Shown: in pieces, positions 33,123-45,474 of the stretch
How positions within the stretch are numbered: position 1 is the stretch's first letter
Layout of the letters: every line of letters starts with the position of its first letter
Assembly (NCBI GenBank): GCA_002104935.1
Contig: MCGT01000015.1
Coordinates: 1 to 64,000, forward strand
Origin: Hesseltinella vesiculosa
Taxonomy: Eukaryota; Mucoromycota; Mucoromycetes; Mucorales; Cunninghamellaceae
Direction: 5' to 3'
DNA length: 64,000 nt
Notes under the pieces: generated by a model
Databases searched by the model: none
Told to the model about the DNA's origin: nothing
What the model saw: the letters and a program-made list of their open reading frames with translations, nothing else
Made by a program: the position numbers and the translations under genes

Positions 33123-36100
33123 ATGGGTAAGCGTCGTGCTCAGCAATTGTCAGATCGACCGTCAACAAAACCCCTGCTAAGCATCAGCGATGAAATGGAG
33201 GCCAAGGAGGCCCTCATTCTCGAAATCCGTCGGCACATCAAGGCGAAACTGTTGACTTCCAAGGACCATGGCAAGACCAAGACCGAGTTGGACAATGTTC
33301 TACGGCTACCAAAAGGTCTACTGAAGAATATTGATGATGCCTGCCACTGGAAGCCGGGTTTCTTTACCGCAAAATACAACAAGAAGTTCGCGTTCATGGC
33401 AGTGTGGAAAAGCACGCTGAATGAGTCATTTGCATCTTTGTCCTCTGAAACATTGGCCGAAGTCATGGCTACCTCATCAACAGACCAACCGTCCTCCTCC
33501 TCTGCTGCGTTGCCCTTGTCCATCGATCCATCCTCTTCCTCAACTCCACCTGTCACCAAGTTAAAAGAGGAGATCCGTGGCGTTCACAAGGGCCTGACAT
33601 CCATCCTGGCAAGCCATTTCAAATCTGACACAGGCCAATCACTGAAAAATGAGGTCTTTGGACTATTCAAGACAGCGATGAGTGAAGCGACCAATTACTG
33701 TCAAGAAATGACATTTTTACTGCAAGCAACCATGTTAAAATTTGCAACGACACCGAGCCCTGATTGGTACAATGGTATGATGGATATCAGGCCACTTTTC
33801 AAAAAAAAAAAAAAAAACCAGCTGATCGACTCACCTTATTTTTTTTGGTCAGGTGAACTGAAATACTTGTCTGCGTCCGACCTTGTCCCTGTCGCCGCCC
33901 TTCGCCACTCAGATGAACTGAGTCGAGAAATGACGTTTTTTGCGCTTCCGCCCCCTACTCGTGCGTTGGCGGACGATTTATTCTCCATTGGCCACATACA
34001 ATACCTCTTCTCATCAACCTTCGGCAAGACCCAGGTGTCCACAAAAACTAACCGCCCAGTGTGGTCCTATCTTGATGTGGATGTCACAACTCGTCGTCCT
34101 GACCTTGGCATCATGACCAGTGAACTGCGATCCATCTACAACAATAAGATGGAAACCAACGTTCAAAACCTCCTTTCTGGGAAATCATTCAAAACCATGC
34201 TGCGATATCTGCTGCGCCTGCTCCTGCGACTTTGGCTTGCCCCCCAGCGAGAAAAACGCCACCATGACGCCAAAGCAAACGCGGCGGCCGCCAAGGCTGC
34301 GAAAACCAAGGTAGGGGTACACCTCACCTGGCTGTCCATCAAGTAAAGAGTGCTTTTCCTAATTTTTTATAGGAGGTCGAAGTAAACGAGGTGCGTCAAC
34401 TGAAGAAACAATGGTCACATGTACGTACAGCATTGAGGCGCCAGGAATGGCAATTGGCTAAGGACAAGACCAAGGGCTCGTTCAACAACGTGAAACAGCA
34501 AGGATATGATTCCCGGATCTCGCACTTGAAATCGGTTCTGGTGAGATGTCAAGCTGGCAATGATTGGATGTTGATCTTATGTGCTTTATTTTATGAATAG
34601 GAATCATTGGATGCTAAACGACAAGCTGCCCGCAAAGCTGCCGAGGAAGAGAAGAAAAAGGTAACGGATCTCAGCGAAAATGAATCACATTGATTTCTCA
34701 CTTTTTTCCCTTCGGTCTTTCTAGAAACAATTGAAACCGTTGTCTGCAGCGAAAGCAGCCTCATTGTCTGATGCTGGTGAAGAAGTATATATTTGGAGCA
34801 TACAATGGACGCTCAGGTTATTTCTCTGAAACTCACTCATTTTTTTTAGGACCAAGACAAAGAGGATTTAGCTGCCATGGACGATTTGGATAGCACGGGA
34901 TATGATCCTTGACAATTTGCCCTCCGGTGGGAATGCCCATGATCTATCCGCACGCCGGCTTGGCACCATACAGGGTGTTTTGTCTCGATTGCTCTGGGAT
35001 GAGAGCCTTCCACCATTGTTGGATGCTACCATGGTACACGAGCAATCGAAAAAGCTCGACCCCACTGGCCATGAGCTCGACGTGCTGGAGCGAATCTACC
35101 AGCACTTGAAGCCGTACATGGTGTATGATGGGCCGAAGCATCCCGGGCGCCTCAAATACCGCAAAATCAATCTTATCATGCTCGGCAACCAAGTCCTTCG
35201 TGTTTGCGCGTACCACACATTTTGTCAGCAGTACTGCCCAGTTGTGTCGGCCGGTTCGCTATATACTCTTTCCATGAATGCTCCATCCCTGTACGAATTA
35301 CTCCACAAGAGGGTCGATATGCGCTCGAACGGCGTAACATGCATCCGGACAGCACGGCAAAACAAGCACAGTGTCTTCTCCACTTATTTTCGACATGGAT
35401 GAAGTCACAAAGGCTTGCACGAAGAATGGAACTGAGTTCATCTACCGAATCGACGTGACGGCTGCCTTCGATACGCTGCTCTTTGGTTGTACGATCAAGC
35501 CACGTCAGCAATCGATGTATGAAAAGCGGCTCAAGGCCCCCACTGCCGATGTCGATGCTACTTCCGCGACAACCGATAACGTCCTTGCTCATGACCTCGA
35601 CACCATTGGCGAAGCCATCTCACTTGCCGAAAAAGAACGAGACCGCGTCACCAGTGCCAAGCGAGACATGACGAAGCAGCTGCGCAGCACTCGCTGTGCA
35701 TTGAAGACAACAGCCACCGTCAACCATCCATCAACCTCCAACACAAGCAAAATCAAAGGTGCTCAAAAAGAATAGGGAATGATTCAGGGAAACAGCCATA
35801 TCATTTATATTTATTTCTTTTGGTAGGCAAGACAGAAACCTCCAAGTTTGCGATGGTTCAAGAAGAACGGCGGCTAAAAGCAGCAGCACAGAAGGCTACA
35901 CGTGACGTGCATGCAGCCCAAGATAGTCTTGCCAATTTACGACGCACACGGTATCACTTACAGGAGGTATGTCCAGATGAACTTAGAAAGGAGCAGGAAG
36001 GTGCTCACGTTCCGATTTTTTTTCCTGCAGGCAACTGACACCAAGAAGCCCAAAAAAACCAAGCCCTCGCCACCCATTCCTCCAACCAAGATTAACAAGA

Positions 36101-37000
36101 CCACTCGTGTAGAGGAGGACCCTCGCCATACGCAGCTTGACCTTGATCTCAAGGAATGTATCCTATCTGGTACCGACTATGGTATTGTGACAATGGCCAC
36201 AACGGTGACGCACACTCTCGAGGAGTTGGAGAAATTGAAGGCTGGCCAATTCTTCAAGTTACCAAAACCAACAAAGTTGGTTGCAAAGGATATTGCGTGG
36301 AAGACTGGGCAGTTCCAGCTGCAACGACGATTACAACGTGCAAAGGAAAAAGTAAGAAATAAGCAACTCCTAGCCACATTGAGCTTATCTAACTCTTTAA
36401 TATTTTTGAAGACAGGCGCTGGTCAAGAAGTATCTCAAGCTGAAGCCATCCTTGCGCACAATTCCCTGGCCTCAGCCATGACTGTCCAGCAACTGAACGA
36501 TCGCTTTGCCCAAACACGCTCTAAAGTAGCAAAACTCCGTGAATTTTACCACCATCCGCAAATCGAGCGTCGACGTCGACACTTACAATGGCGACAATGG
36601 CTGGTGAAGACGAAAATCCCAGTGGATGCCAAGCGAAAGCATGACAAGACCCTCATCCAAGCCATTGGGCATGCGGGCACTGGGGTTGGTTCAAGAGTGG
36701 GCGGTCATTTTCGACTAGGTGGCAAATGGCACCGACACATATCACGACAACATACCATCGTCCTTGTCACCAATGAAGCCCGTACGTCGATGACATGCCC
36801 TTTCTGCCGCCACCGCATCATTCACCCCCGCAAAACTGTTAATGGCAGGTCGAAACTGAACCTGGGTACCTCTTGCTGCACCAACCCCTCCTGTGAAGCT
36901 TACCAGCAACAAAAAAAACTGCTTTGGTCGAGACTCCCTCTCGTGTACGTGCATTGCTTTGCGGTGCTATGGACAGCTGACCAATTGTGAAATCTTATGA
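33123..37000 (+). pseudogene. Fanzor-like RuvC nuclease gene B (large, decayed)
   Basis: Exons 33123-33774, 33853-34310, 34373-34540, 34601-34660, 34725-34784 and 34850 onward join in frame by GT-AG. The long helical N-terminal region starts MGKRRAQQLSDRP and has Ser- and Lys-rich parts. Frame then changes near 34895-34912 and near 35385-35395, and again in an A run at about 36910. The pre-RuvC segment IFDMDEVTKACTKNGTEF matches the layout of Fanzor-like proteins. RuvC-I is SGTDYGIVTMATTV (about 36170). Near the end come IGHAGTGVGSRVGGHFRLGG, TNEARTSMTCPFC (Glu plus first Cys pair), CCTNPSC, and, after the A-run shift, FGRDSLSCTCIAL (last Asp). The motif wording differs from genes A and C, so it is another subfamily. 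Three frame breaks argue for a pseudogene. Confidence 0.75.
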
Positions 37001-37850
37001 GCGACTTTGCAATCTTACCAACGACTTTGTACAATGCACCACGCTCTGTGAGTGTGAGGCGGCGGCTCTGTCATCAAGACATGAAAACTAGGTAAAGACT
37101 TCATAAACACATAACTCAGCATCTTCACATTTTTTTTCTTGTTCACCCTTGTTATCCCTTTCGTTTCTCGTATCCTTGGTAAGTCCATTTGGTTTCTCTG
37201 ATTCGCCCATTCATACTGAACTCACCCAACTTTATTCCATTTTTGTTAGTTTGTTCTGCGACATCTTTCCTTTTGAATTGCGACATTTTTACTTCAATAA
37301 AGTGTATGCTGTAGAATGCAAAAAAAAAAAAGAAAGTGTTGTTTTGCTTTCTTGCCGGATCGTTGACAGACAAGCGACTGCCACCACACAAAAAAAAGAA
37401 AAAGTCAGCCAATGAAATTAGCCATACGATGTGGCAACATTTCACGCTCCTCCGTGAGGCTACAAGGCGGATGTGTATTCAACACATTCTCTACAATAGT
37501 TTAGGATCAAGCCATTTTTTTCTGCAGCATAGGATCAAGCTATTTTTTTCAATGGTGCAGGACTTGGCCATTTTATTCAAAAGCTCATACCCAAGCGATT
37601 TTTCAACATAAGCGCAGTCTCAGCCAAGTGATGCCCTAGCCAAGCACGGGCTCACTCATTGCAGCCAGAGGTCTGTTCGTCACCTGGGTATTTACTTTCC
37701 ATGTTTTCACGAACATAAAAAAAGAATTGGAGTAAATTGGGAAACCCCATCTTATGTGAGAGAGCAAGCGAGGAAGAAGAAGGAGAAGAAGGAGAAGAAG
37801 GTAATGAAGTCGGGTGGGAGGGTTTAACAAACGAACAGACCTCTTGTGTA
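37001..37850. other. intergenic between Fanzor-like gene B and the satellite
   Basis: No gene is visible. A 60-bp passage near 37405-37465 (CAATGAAAT ... GTGGCAACATTTCACGCTCC ... TGAGGCT) has a diverged direct copy at 42655-42715, on the other side of the satellite and zinc-finger gene. A purine-rich GAAGAAGGAGAAG tract (37770-37800) precedes the satellite. Confidence 0.45.
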
Positions 37851-40650
37851 ATGGGTGGTCCTACGCTTTTGAAAAAAATGGGTGGTCCTACGCTTTTGAA
37901 TAAAATGGCCTGGTCCTACGCTTTTGAAAAGAATGGGTGGTCCTACGCTTTTGAAAAGAATGGGTGGTCCTACGCTTTTGAAAAAAATGGGTGGTCCTAC
38001 GCTTTTGAAAAGAATGGGTGGTCCTACACTGTTAAAAAAAATGGGCGGTCCTACGCTGTTAAAAAAAAATGGCCTGGTCCTACGCTTTTGAAAAGAATGG
38101 GTGGTCCTACGCTTTTGAATAAAAAATGGCCTGGTCCTACGCTGTTAAAAAAATGGGTGGTCCTACGCTTTTGAAAAGAATGGGTGGTCCTACGCTTTTG
38201 AAAAAAATGGCCTGGTCCTACGCTTTTGAAAAGAATGGGTGGTCCTACACTGTTAAAAAAAAATGGGCGGTCCTACGCTGTTAAAAAAAAATGGCCTGGT
38301 CCTACGCTTTTGAAAAGAATGGATGGTCCTACGCTTTTGAATAAAAAATGGGTGGTCCTACGCTTTTGAATAAAAAATGGGTGGTCCTACGCTTTTGAAA
38401 AGAATGGGTGGTCCTACACTGTTAAAAAAAATGGGCGGTCCTACGCTGTTAAAAAAAAATGGCCTGGTCCTACGCTTTTGAAAAGAATGGGTGGTCCTAC
38501 GCTTTTGAATAAAAAATGGCCTGGTCCTACGCTGTTAAAAAAAATGGTGGTACGCTTGAATGTGTCCTACGCTGTTAAAAAAAATGGGTGGTCCTACGCT
38601 TTTGAAAAGAATGGGTGGTCCTACACTGTTAAAAAAAAATGGGCGGTCCTACGCTGTTAAAAAAAAATGGCCTGGTCCTACGCTTTTGAAAAGAATGGAT
38701 GGTCCTACGCTTTTGAATAAAAAATGGGTGGTCCTACGCTTTTGAATAAAAAATGGGTGGTCCTACGCTTTTGAAAAGAATGGGTGGTCCTACACTGTTA
38801 AAAAAAATGGGCGGTCCTACGCTGTTGAATAAAAAAATGGGCCTGGTCCTACGCTTTTGAAAAGAATGGGTGGTCCTACGCTTTTGAATAAAAAATGGCC
38901 TGGTCCTACGCTGTTAAAAAAAAATGGGTGGTCCTACGCTTTTGAAAAAATGGGTGGTCCTACGCTTTTGAATAAAAAATGGCCTGGTCCTACGCTGTTA
39001 AAAAAAATGGGTGGTCCTACGCTTTTGAAAAGAATGGGTGGTCCTACACTGTTAAAAAAAAATGGGCGGTCCTACGCTGTTAAAAAAAAATGGCCTGGTC
39101 CTACGCTTTTGAAAAGAATGGATGGTCCTACGCTTTTGAATAAAAAATGGGTGGTCCTACGCTTTTGAATAAAAAATGGGTGGTCCTACGCTTTTGAAAA
39201 GAATGGGTGGTCCTACACTGTTAAAAAAAATGGGCGGTCCTACGCTGTTAAAAAAAAATGGCCTGGTCCTACGCTTTTGAAAAGAATGGGTGGTCCTACG
39301 CTTTTGAATAAAAAATGGCCTGGTCCTACGCTGTTAAAAAAAATGGGTGGTCCTACGCTTTTGAAAAGAATGGGTGGTCCTACACTGTTAAAAAAAAATG
39401 GGCGGTCCTACGCTGTTAAAAAAAAATGGCCTGGTCCTACGCTTTTGAAAAGAATGGATGGTCCTACGCTTTTGAATAAAAAATGGGTGGTCCTACGCTT
39501 TTGAATAAAAAATGGGTGGTCCTACGCTTTTGAAAAGAATGGGTGGTCCTACACTGTTAAAAAAAATGGGCGGTCCTACGCTGTTAAAAAAAAATGGCCT
39601 GGTCCTACGCTTTTGAAAAGAATGGGTGGTCCTACGCTTTTGAATAAAAAATGGCCTGGTCCTACGCTGTTAAAAAAAATGGGTGGTCCTACGCTTTTGA
39701 AAAAAATGGGTGGTCCTACGCTTTTGAATAAAAAATGGCCTGGTCCTACGCTGTTAAAAAAAATGGGTGGTCCTACGCTTTTGAAAAGAATGGGTGGTCC
39801 TACACTGTTAAAAAAAAATGGGCGGTCCTACGCTGTTAAAAAAAAATGGCCTGGTCCTACGCTTTTGAAAAGAATGGATGGTCCTACGCTTTTGAATAAA
39901 AAATGGGTGGTCCTACGCTTTTGAATAAAAAATGGGTGGTCCTACGCTTTTGAAAAGAATGGGTGGTCCTACACTGTTAAAAAAAATGGGCGGTCCTACG
40001 CTGTTAAAAAAAAATGGCCTGGTCCTACGCTTTTGAAAAGAATGGGTGGTCCTACGCTTTTGAATAAAAAATGGCCTGGTCCTACGCTGTTAAAAAAAAT
40101 GGGTGGTCCTACGCTTTTGAAAAAAATGGGTGGTCCTACGCTTTTGAATAAAAAATGGCCTGGTCCTACGCTGTTAAAAAAAATGGGTGGTCCTACGCTT
40201 TTGAAAAGAATGGGTGGTCCTACACTGTTAAAAAAAAATGGGCGGTCCTACGCTGTTAAAAAAAAATGGCCTGGTCCTACGCTTTTGAAAAGAATGGATG
40301 GTCCTACGCTTTTGAATAAAAAATGGGTGGTCCTACGCTTTTGAATAAAAAATGGGTGGTCCTACGCTTTTGAAAAGAATGGGTGGTCCTACACTGTTAA
40401 AAAAAATGGGCGGTCCTACGCTGTTAAAAAAAAATGGCCTGGTCCTACGCTTTTGAAAAGAATGGGTGGTCCTACGCTTTTGAAAAAAATGACCTGGTCC
40501 TACGCTTTTGAAAAAAATGGGTGGTCGTACACTGTTAAAAAAAATGGGCGGTCCTACACTTTTGAAAAAAATGGCCTGGTCCTACGCTGTTAAAAAAAAC
40601 GGGCGGTCCTACGCTTTTGAATAAAATGGGTGGTCCTACGCTTTTGAAAA
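37851..40650 (+). repeat. satellite of about 28-bp units with higher-order repeats
   Basis: About 100 head-to-tail units share TGGTCCTACGC followed by TTTTGAA or TGTTAAA and an A run, with variants ATGGGTGG, ATGGCCTGG, ATGGGCGG and ATGGATGG. Variant order repeats in blocks: equivalent points lie at 38857, 39277, 39613 and 40033, so blocks are about 420 bp, with a 336-bp version lacking three units. Open frames across it (Gly-Pro-Thr-Leu-Leu repeats) arise because some unit groups are multiples of three; I do not call them genes. One interrupted unit occurs near 38545-38570. The array ends about 55 bp before the start codon of the zinc-finger gene. Confidence 0.97.
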
Positions 40651-40705
40651 AAAAATCGCCTTTTTTTTTGTCGCTGCGTTTGTCCTGTTTATAACATTGT
40701 CCACG

Positions 40706-42519
40706 ATGACCATCCCCAATGAGGATGCTCCTAATAAATCACATGTCTGCGTCCTATGCAAAAAGACATTCGCCTCAGCTGGTTCTCTACGCTCACACGT
40801 AAACAATACCCACCCTACCAAATTGGAATTCCATCTGACAGAGTCACGTAAATGACTGAAATAATGTAGAAAGTTGAAGATATGAACTTGTTCTTTATTC
40901 CTTTAGTAGCTGTGATTGTCCCAAAAAGCGACAGTACCGATACATTCGTTTGCCCTATTAGCGATTGCCAAAGGTCTTATTCGACTTTGGAAACATTCCG
41001 CAAGCACACAACCAAATATCATCCAGGAACAAGCGTTTCCAATACTTTGAAGAATGTCCGGACAAACAATGAAGAACCCCCACAAGCAAAACGACAAAAA
41101 ATGATGTCGCCTGCTTTTTCAAAAGACAATGGATGCCATGCTGCACTGAAACTGGAAACACGCACCCGATCGACCCTGACAGCAGCCTCCTTGGACTGCT
41201 TGCCTGTGGCCTTCCACATGGATCACGGCACTCTGAACCAGGCAAAGACTCTATTTGGTATTGTGAATGCTGATGATCTCAAAGATGCCCAGTTGCATTT
41301 GCCTTGGTCTTCTTCAACGACAACATCGCCCCTGACAACTGTCTTACAGTTGCACACCAACGAAACCAACATCGTTACGAATAGTCTAGTGGCACATAAC
41401 CAAGAGAATGCCCCCAGGGATTTAACTGAAGTCACGTTGCGTCAGATCATCTCAAAGTCGCCCTTGCCTCATTTACTCGACAAGCTTGGGACATTGGTCG
41501 AACCCAGCCCGGTCCTCCTCAAGGCACTAAACACTGATTTCCGCCAATGCCCATCCCTTGTACAAGCCGTGGCAACACTTCATACTGGTGCATTGATATT
41601 TGATAACGAAGTGGTGCTCATCCTTGCTGCAGAAGTGTATGGCCGGAGCAAGTCACAAGATACCCATGGCGAAGTCAACCTCGCCTCCCTGCCCCAGGCA
41701 AACGAATGCGCCTACCCATCCTCGCTCCTGGTTGGTCTTGTTCACGAAGCAGATGGTCATGGCATGAAAAAGAAGCTCAAGATCGGTTCCAAGACAATGA
41801 ACATGCTTGTGACCATGGGAGCACGCTTGCCAAAGGATCAATGTATTGTGGATATCGGCCCTTCTTCGTCTGCCAAAGCATCGTCTCTGCGCCCCACCCA
41901 CACAAGGATATTTTATCAAGAAGCCAAGGTGAAGAAGTTTTTGGACTGCTTCCACAACCATTCTCTGAGTGACCCTGTGTCCGACGACGATTCATCCGCC
42001 CCAACCATCACTGTGTCGGCATTACGCCAATTGACAACCGCCTTTGACCATCCTTCCACCTTTACGCCCTGGCGTTCGGTGTTGGGCGAATTCGATGCAG
42101 ATCTCACCCTCCCCTCCACTGTTTTTACTGTATGTGACATGCCCCACCAGAGCTATGGATCATCAAGCACTGCTACGGAGAAGATCGCCTCACAGTTCCT
42201 GCAAGCATTGGCCTGGGCATATCTCAAACCAAGCGCGAAGATGATACCTGACTTTGCCAATGCCCTCGAAACCTTCCATGCAGTGCAGCGTGTCCGCAAG
42301 ATCAAGAACATGAACGGCAAAGACTGGAGCACTTTGGACCGATTCGTCACAAGCCTGGAAAAAGTCATCGCTGTGAATGGGCCACTGGAGGCTCGCGCCT
42401 TGGCCATGATCTGCGATTTTGGGTCGGCTGCAAAGTTGGCATCCAGCAAACTCTCTGACTGCAACGACAAGGTGAAAGAAAACGTTGTTGAAAAACTGTA
42501 TGATCTCTTCGGAGTGTAG
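40706..42519 (+). CDS. C2H2 zinc-finger protein of unknown family
   Basis: Exons 40706-40847 and 40907-42519 give 584 aa; the intron has GTAAAT...CTTTAG ends. Two C2H2 fingers lie at the N-terminus: CVLCKKTF...LRSHVNNTH and CPISDCQRSY...FRKHTTKYH, one on each side of the intron. A basic patch follows (QAKRQKMM). The remaining 450 residues are a mixed helical region with no domain I recognise (LLKALNTDFRQCPSL, ILAAEVYGRS, KVKKFLDCFHNH). It is probably nuclear and DNA-binding from the fingers. The promoter must lie within or directly against the satellite. No lesion is seen. A domesticated or passenger gene of a larger mobile unit is possible given its neighbours. Confidence 0.7.
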
Positions 42520-43065
42520 TGGTGCCTCTTTTTTTTTTTTTTTTTTTTTTTTCGTCGAATGCGCTTGCCATTTTTTTAATGCATTTAAATAAAGTTCAAC
42601 CGATCCTTTGAATTGGGCAAAGTGGGGAATGCCCCTTCAAAACACAAAATATCCGCCAATGAAATGAATGACAGGAGGTGGCAAAATTTCGCACTCCACC
42701 CTCCTTGAGGCTGTCGAGTTGTTGAGTTGGGCTGCCAGAGCAACCTCTGATCCGCATTTGGGTGACGGGAAGAAAAAAGACACATGCAATGACAGGTTCA
42801 GCCTTGAAAAACCATTTCGGATAAAGCCAAGAGTCGCTCAAGAGATTGGGTCAAGTTTCCTTTTTGTTCCAAACAAGCAAGGTGTGGGGCTTGTCACAGC
42901 ACAGTTGATGTGCCACAAAAGCGGACGTTGGGAAAAAACGTGGTTTTTGCTCTTTCACGGTTGTTCCGGTTTTGGAAAGCTCCACTCTTTTTCATTCCCC
43001 TTTTCTTTTCTTTTCCCCATCCCTCCCCCTTTTTCCTTTATTTTTATTGCACCCTCATTATAACT
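42520..43065. other. intergenic, 5' region of the TBC gene
   Basis: A T run at 42530-42552, the diverged direct repeat at 42655-42715, and a pyrimidine-rich stretch (42985-43055) before the TBC start. No gene is supported. Confidence 0.45.
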
Positions 43066-45474
43066 ATGGTTGGTCATGAGGGTACTGACTTGGACATGCC
43101 ACGACTGAAGCAGCCGCCCATCAGAGACCAGAGCTTACCCCATCATTCACCTTCACCTTTAAGCGGCCGCTCGCCTTCACCTATGTTCGCTGACAGTATC
43201 CGACGGCAACGCTCTGACAGTTTTGTGCATGCCTACCATAATCAAGTCGAACAATGGCAACGCAAAACAAGATCTTCTACCAAACGTTACCAAATCATCA
43301 CCACGCCCAACACTTCTCCGCTGCTCAGCAGCACGTCTCAATACTCGGACTCGGATCAAGATGACCTGACGTCTCTGCCACCGTCTCTTCGCATCACAAC
43401 CAACAAGCAAGCCTTCATTCAATCCTCAGACAACGCTGGCCCTATCTTGGAAGGTGTGCTGATCCGCCGAGCCGTGCGTCCTGCATCCCATCTCCACCAT
43501 CATAAAGATGACTCTTCGGCCTCGTCAGCCTCGCCTCAAGAGGAACATCCCCTGAGCCCACTTGGCTCACTTGCTAGTCCCCACAACGACGACCAAGCTC
43601 AACCAGCCCCTCTGCTTGTCGACAGCTCTCAGCCCTGGCAACCACCCACCCTCACCAACCAAACCCCCCTCTCTCTCCAACAGCAGCTCCCGTCGGATGA
43701 GCCTCACCCATCGTTGGTAGCCAAACTTTTGTCCAAAGGTGAAGATTCTCTCTTCCACCGTCTCACCCATCGTCACCACCGTTTACCACAGCATGATTAC
43801 AACCATGACCAAATGATATACCCTCCACCAACCCCCCTGATGGACCAAGATACCGAATTGTAGGTGGCCACTCCGTCCCTTGATCGAAAACACCGACACA
43901 CCTAACTTTTTTTTTTCTCATGCAGAGATCAATATGGGTTCCAGAAAGCCTCGCAGTGGATCACTTTAGAAACTTGCCATGATTTTGAACGTTACTATCA
44001 GCCCATTATGGAACGACGACGTCAGCGTTGGCAAGTGCTGTTGGATGAACATAATGGCCTACTTTTAGACCGTTGCCTTCAAGGTACAAAAAAAAAAAAA
44101 ATAGGAGTGGGGTAAAAAGGGGGCATGGCTAATGACACCTTGATTAGTGCGAAGATATATCCGTAAAGGTGTTCCCTCTCATTTACGTGGCCAGGTAAAA
44201 AAAAAACCTCCTTATTTTACATGGATCGGGTGACTGAAAGCCAATCTTTGAAGGTGTGGTTACACTATAGTGGGGCCAAAAGCAAGATGGATGCCAACCC
44301 AGGTGTGTATGACAAATTCCTGAAACGGGCACAAGAAATGGGCGATACCAACGAATTTGCCGACCTGATCGAACGAGATCTGCATCGAACATTCCCCGAC
44401 AATATCCAATTCAGCCATATTGCCTCGGCCAGCCCCAAGGCCACCGGCCGTATGCCCAACAGTCCTGCTGCTATCCAGGTCCTGCGCCGTGTTCTCTGCA
44501 CCTTTTCCGTCTACTGCCCATCCATCGGTTACTGCCAGTCGCTCAACTTTTTGGTCGGCATGCTGCTGCTCTTCATGAAGGAAGAAGAAGCCTTTTGGTG
44601 CCTGGTCACTACCGTCCAAAACATCCTGCCAGCCGGGGTCTATGACGTCACCATGGAGGGCACCAGCGTCGACCAAACCGTGCTGATGATGCTTGTGTAT
44701 GAACGCATGCCGCAATTTTGGTACAAGCTCACTTCCAAAACCTTTTGGGAAGCCGAGCAAGACGGCGTTTCCATGCCAACCATCACCCTTGTCACCAGCC
44801 ATTGGTTCCTCACCCTGTTCATCAACATCCTTCCCACCGAGGTAAATGTCCCAGGGAAGAACAAATGCCGAGTGCTCACTTGTTGCCTTCCTTAGACCGT
44901 GCTGCGTGTTTGGGATTGTTTCTTTTAGTAAGTAGCGCTAGGCTTTTGTGGAACAAGCATGTGATTTGACCTGCTTTTATCATCTTTAGCGAGGGATCCA
45001 GTGTGATTTTCAAAGTAGCGTTGACGCTCTTCAAAATGGCCGAGCCAATTGTATACACCGTGGAAGATCCGTTGGAAATCTTCCAAGTGATTCAAGTAAG
45101 TAGCATGGAAATCGGGTCAGAACCGAGCCATCTCACTTTTTTTTAAAAAAACATTAGAATTTCCCAAAACAAATGATTGATTGTCATACCTTGTTGGATG
45201 TAAGTTCCAATAAAAAAAAGCGTAATAAAAAAACAGGACCTCACGCTATTTTTTTTTATTGCAGAATGCATTCCGCAAGTATGCATCGCTGACAGAGGTG
45301 ACCAATGAGGATCTGGATCGTCGTCGTGAGCTGTGCATGGATGTACGAAAGAAACGACGAATTGTAACACCTGCAGAAGCCATGGCTCATCGTGGCTCAC
45401 CTTCCACCAAACTATGGAAACGTCATTTACATCCTTCATTGTCAACCTCAAGTATTGCCCACAGGTCATCCTAA
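43066..45474 (+). CDS. TBC-domain Rab GTPase-activating protein
   Basis: Eight exons (43066-43859, 43926-44083, 44148-44194, 44254-44841, 44896-44927, 44990-45095, 45158-45199, 45265-45474) give 658 aa. The first 265 residues are Ser/Pro/His-rich and disordered. The TBC domain begins with IRKGVPSHLRGQVW and contains the arginine finger in IERDLHRTFPDN and the glutamine finger in GYCQSLNFLVGMLL. SHWFLTLFINILPTE and VLRVWDCFFYEGSSVIF complete the domain. Such proteins speed GTP hydrolysis on Rab GTPases in membrane traffic, with both catalytic side chains supplied by the GAP. The target Rab cannot be told. Many tiny exons (32-47 nt) interrupt the domain. The gene looks intact. Confidence 0.92.

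Noticed and set aside
37851..40650. Repeat array considered as a CRISPR-like array or as a repeat-protein gene
   Set aside because: Units abut with no unique spacers, so it is not CRISPR. Open frames with Gly-Pro-Thr-Leu-Leu repeats break at 27/28-nt units and recur only as a by-product of the satellite blocks.
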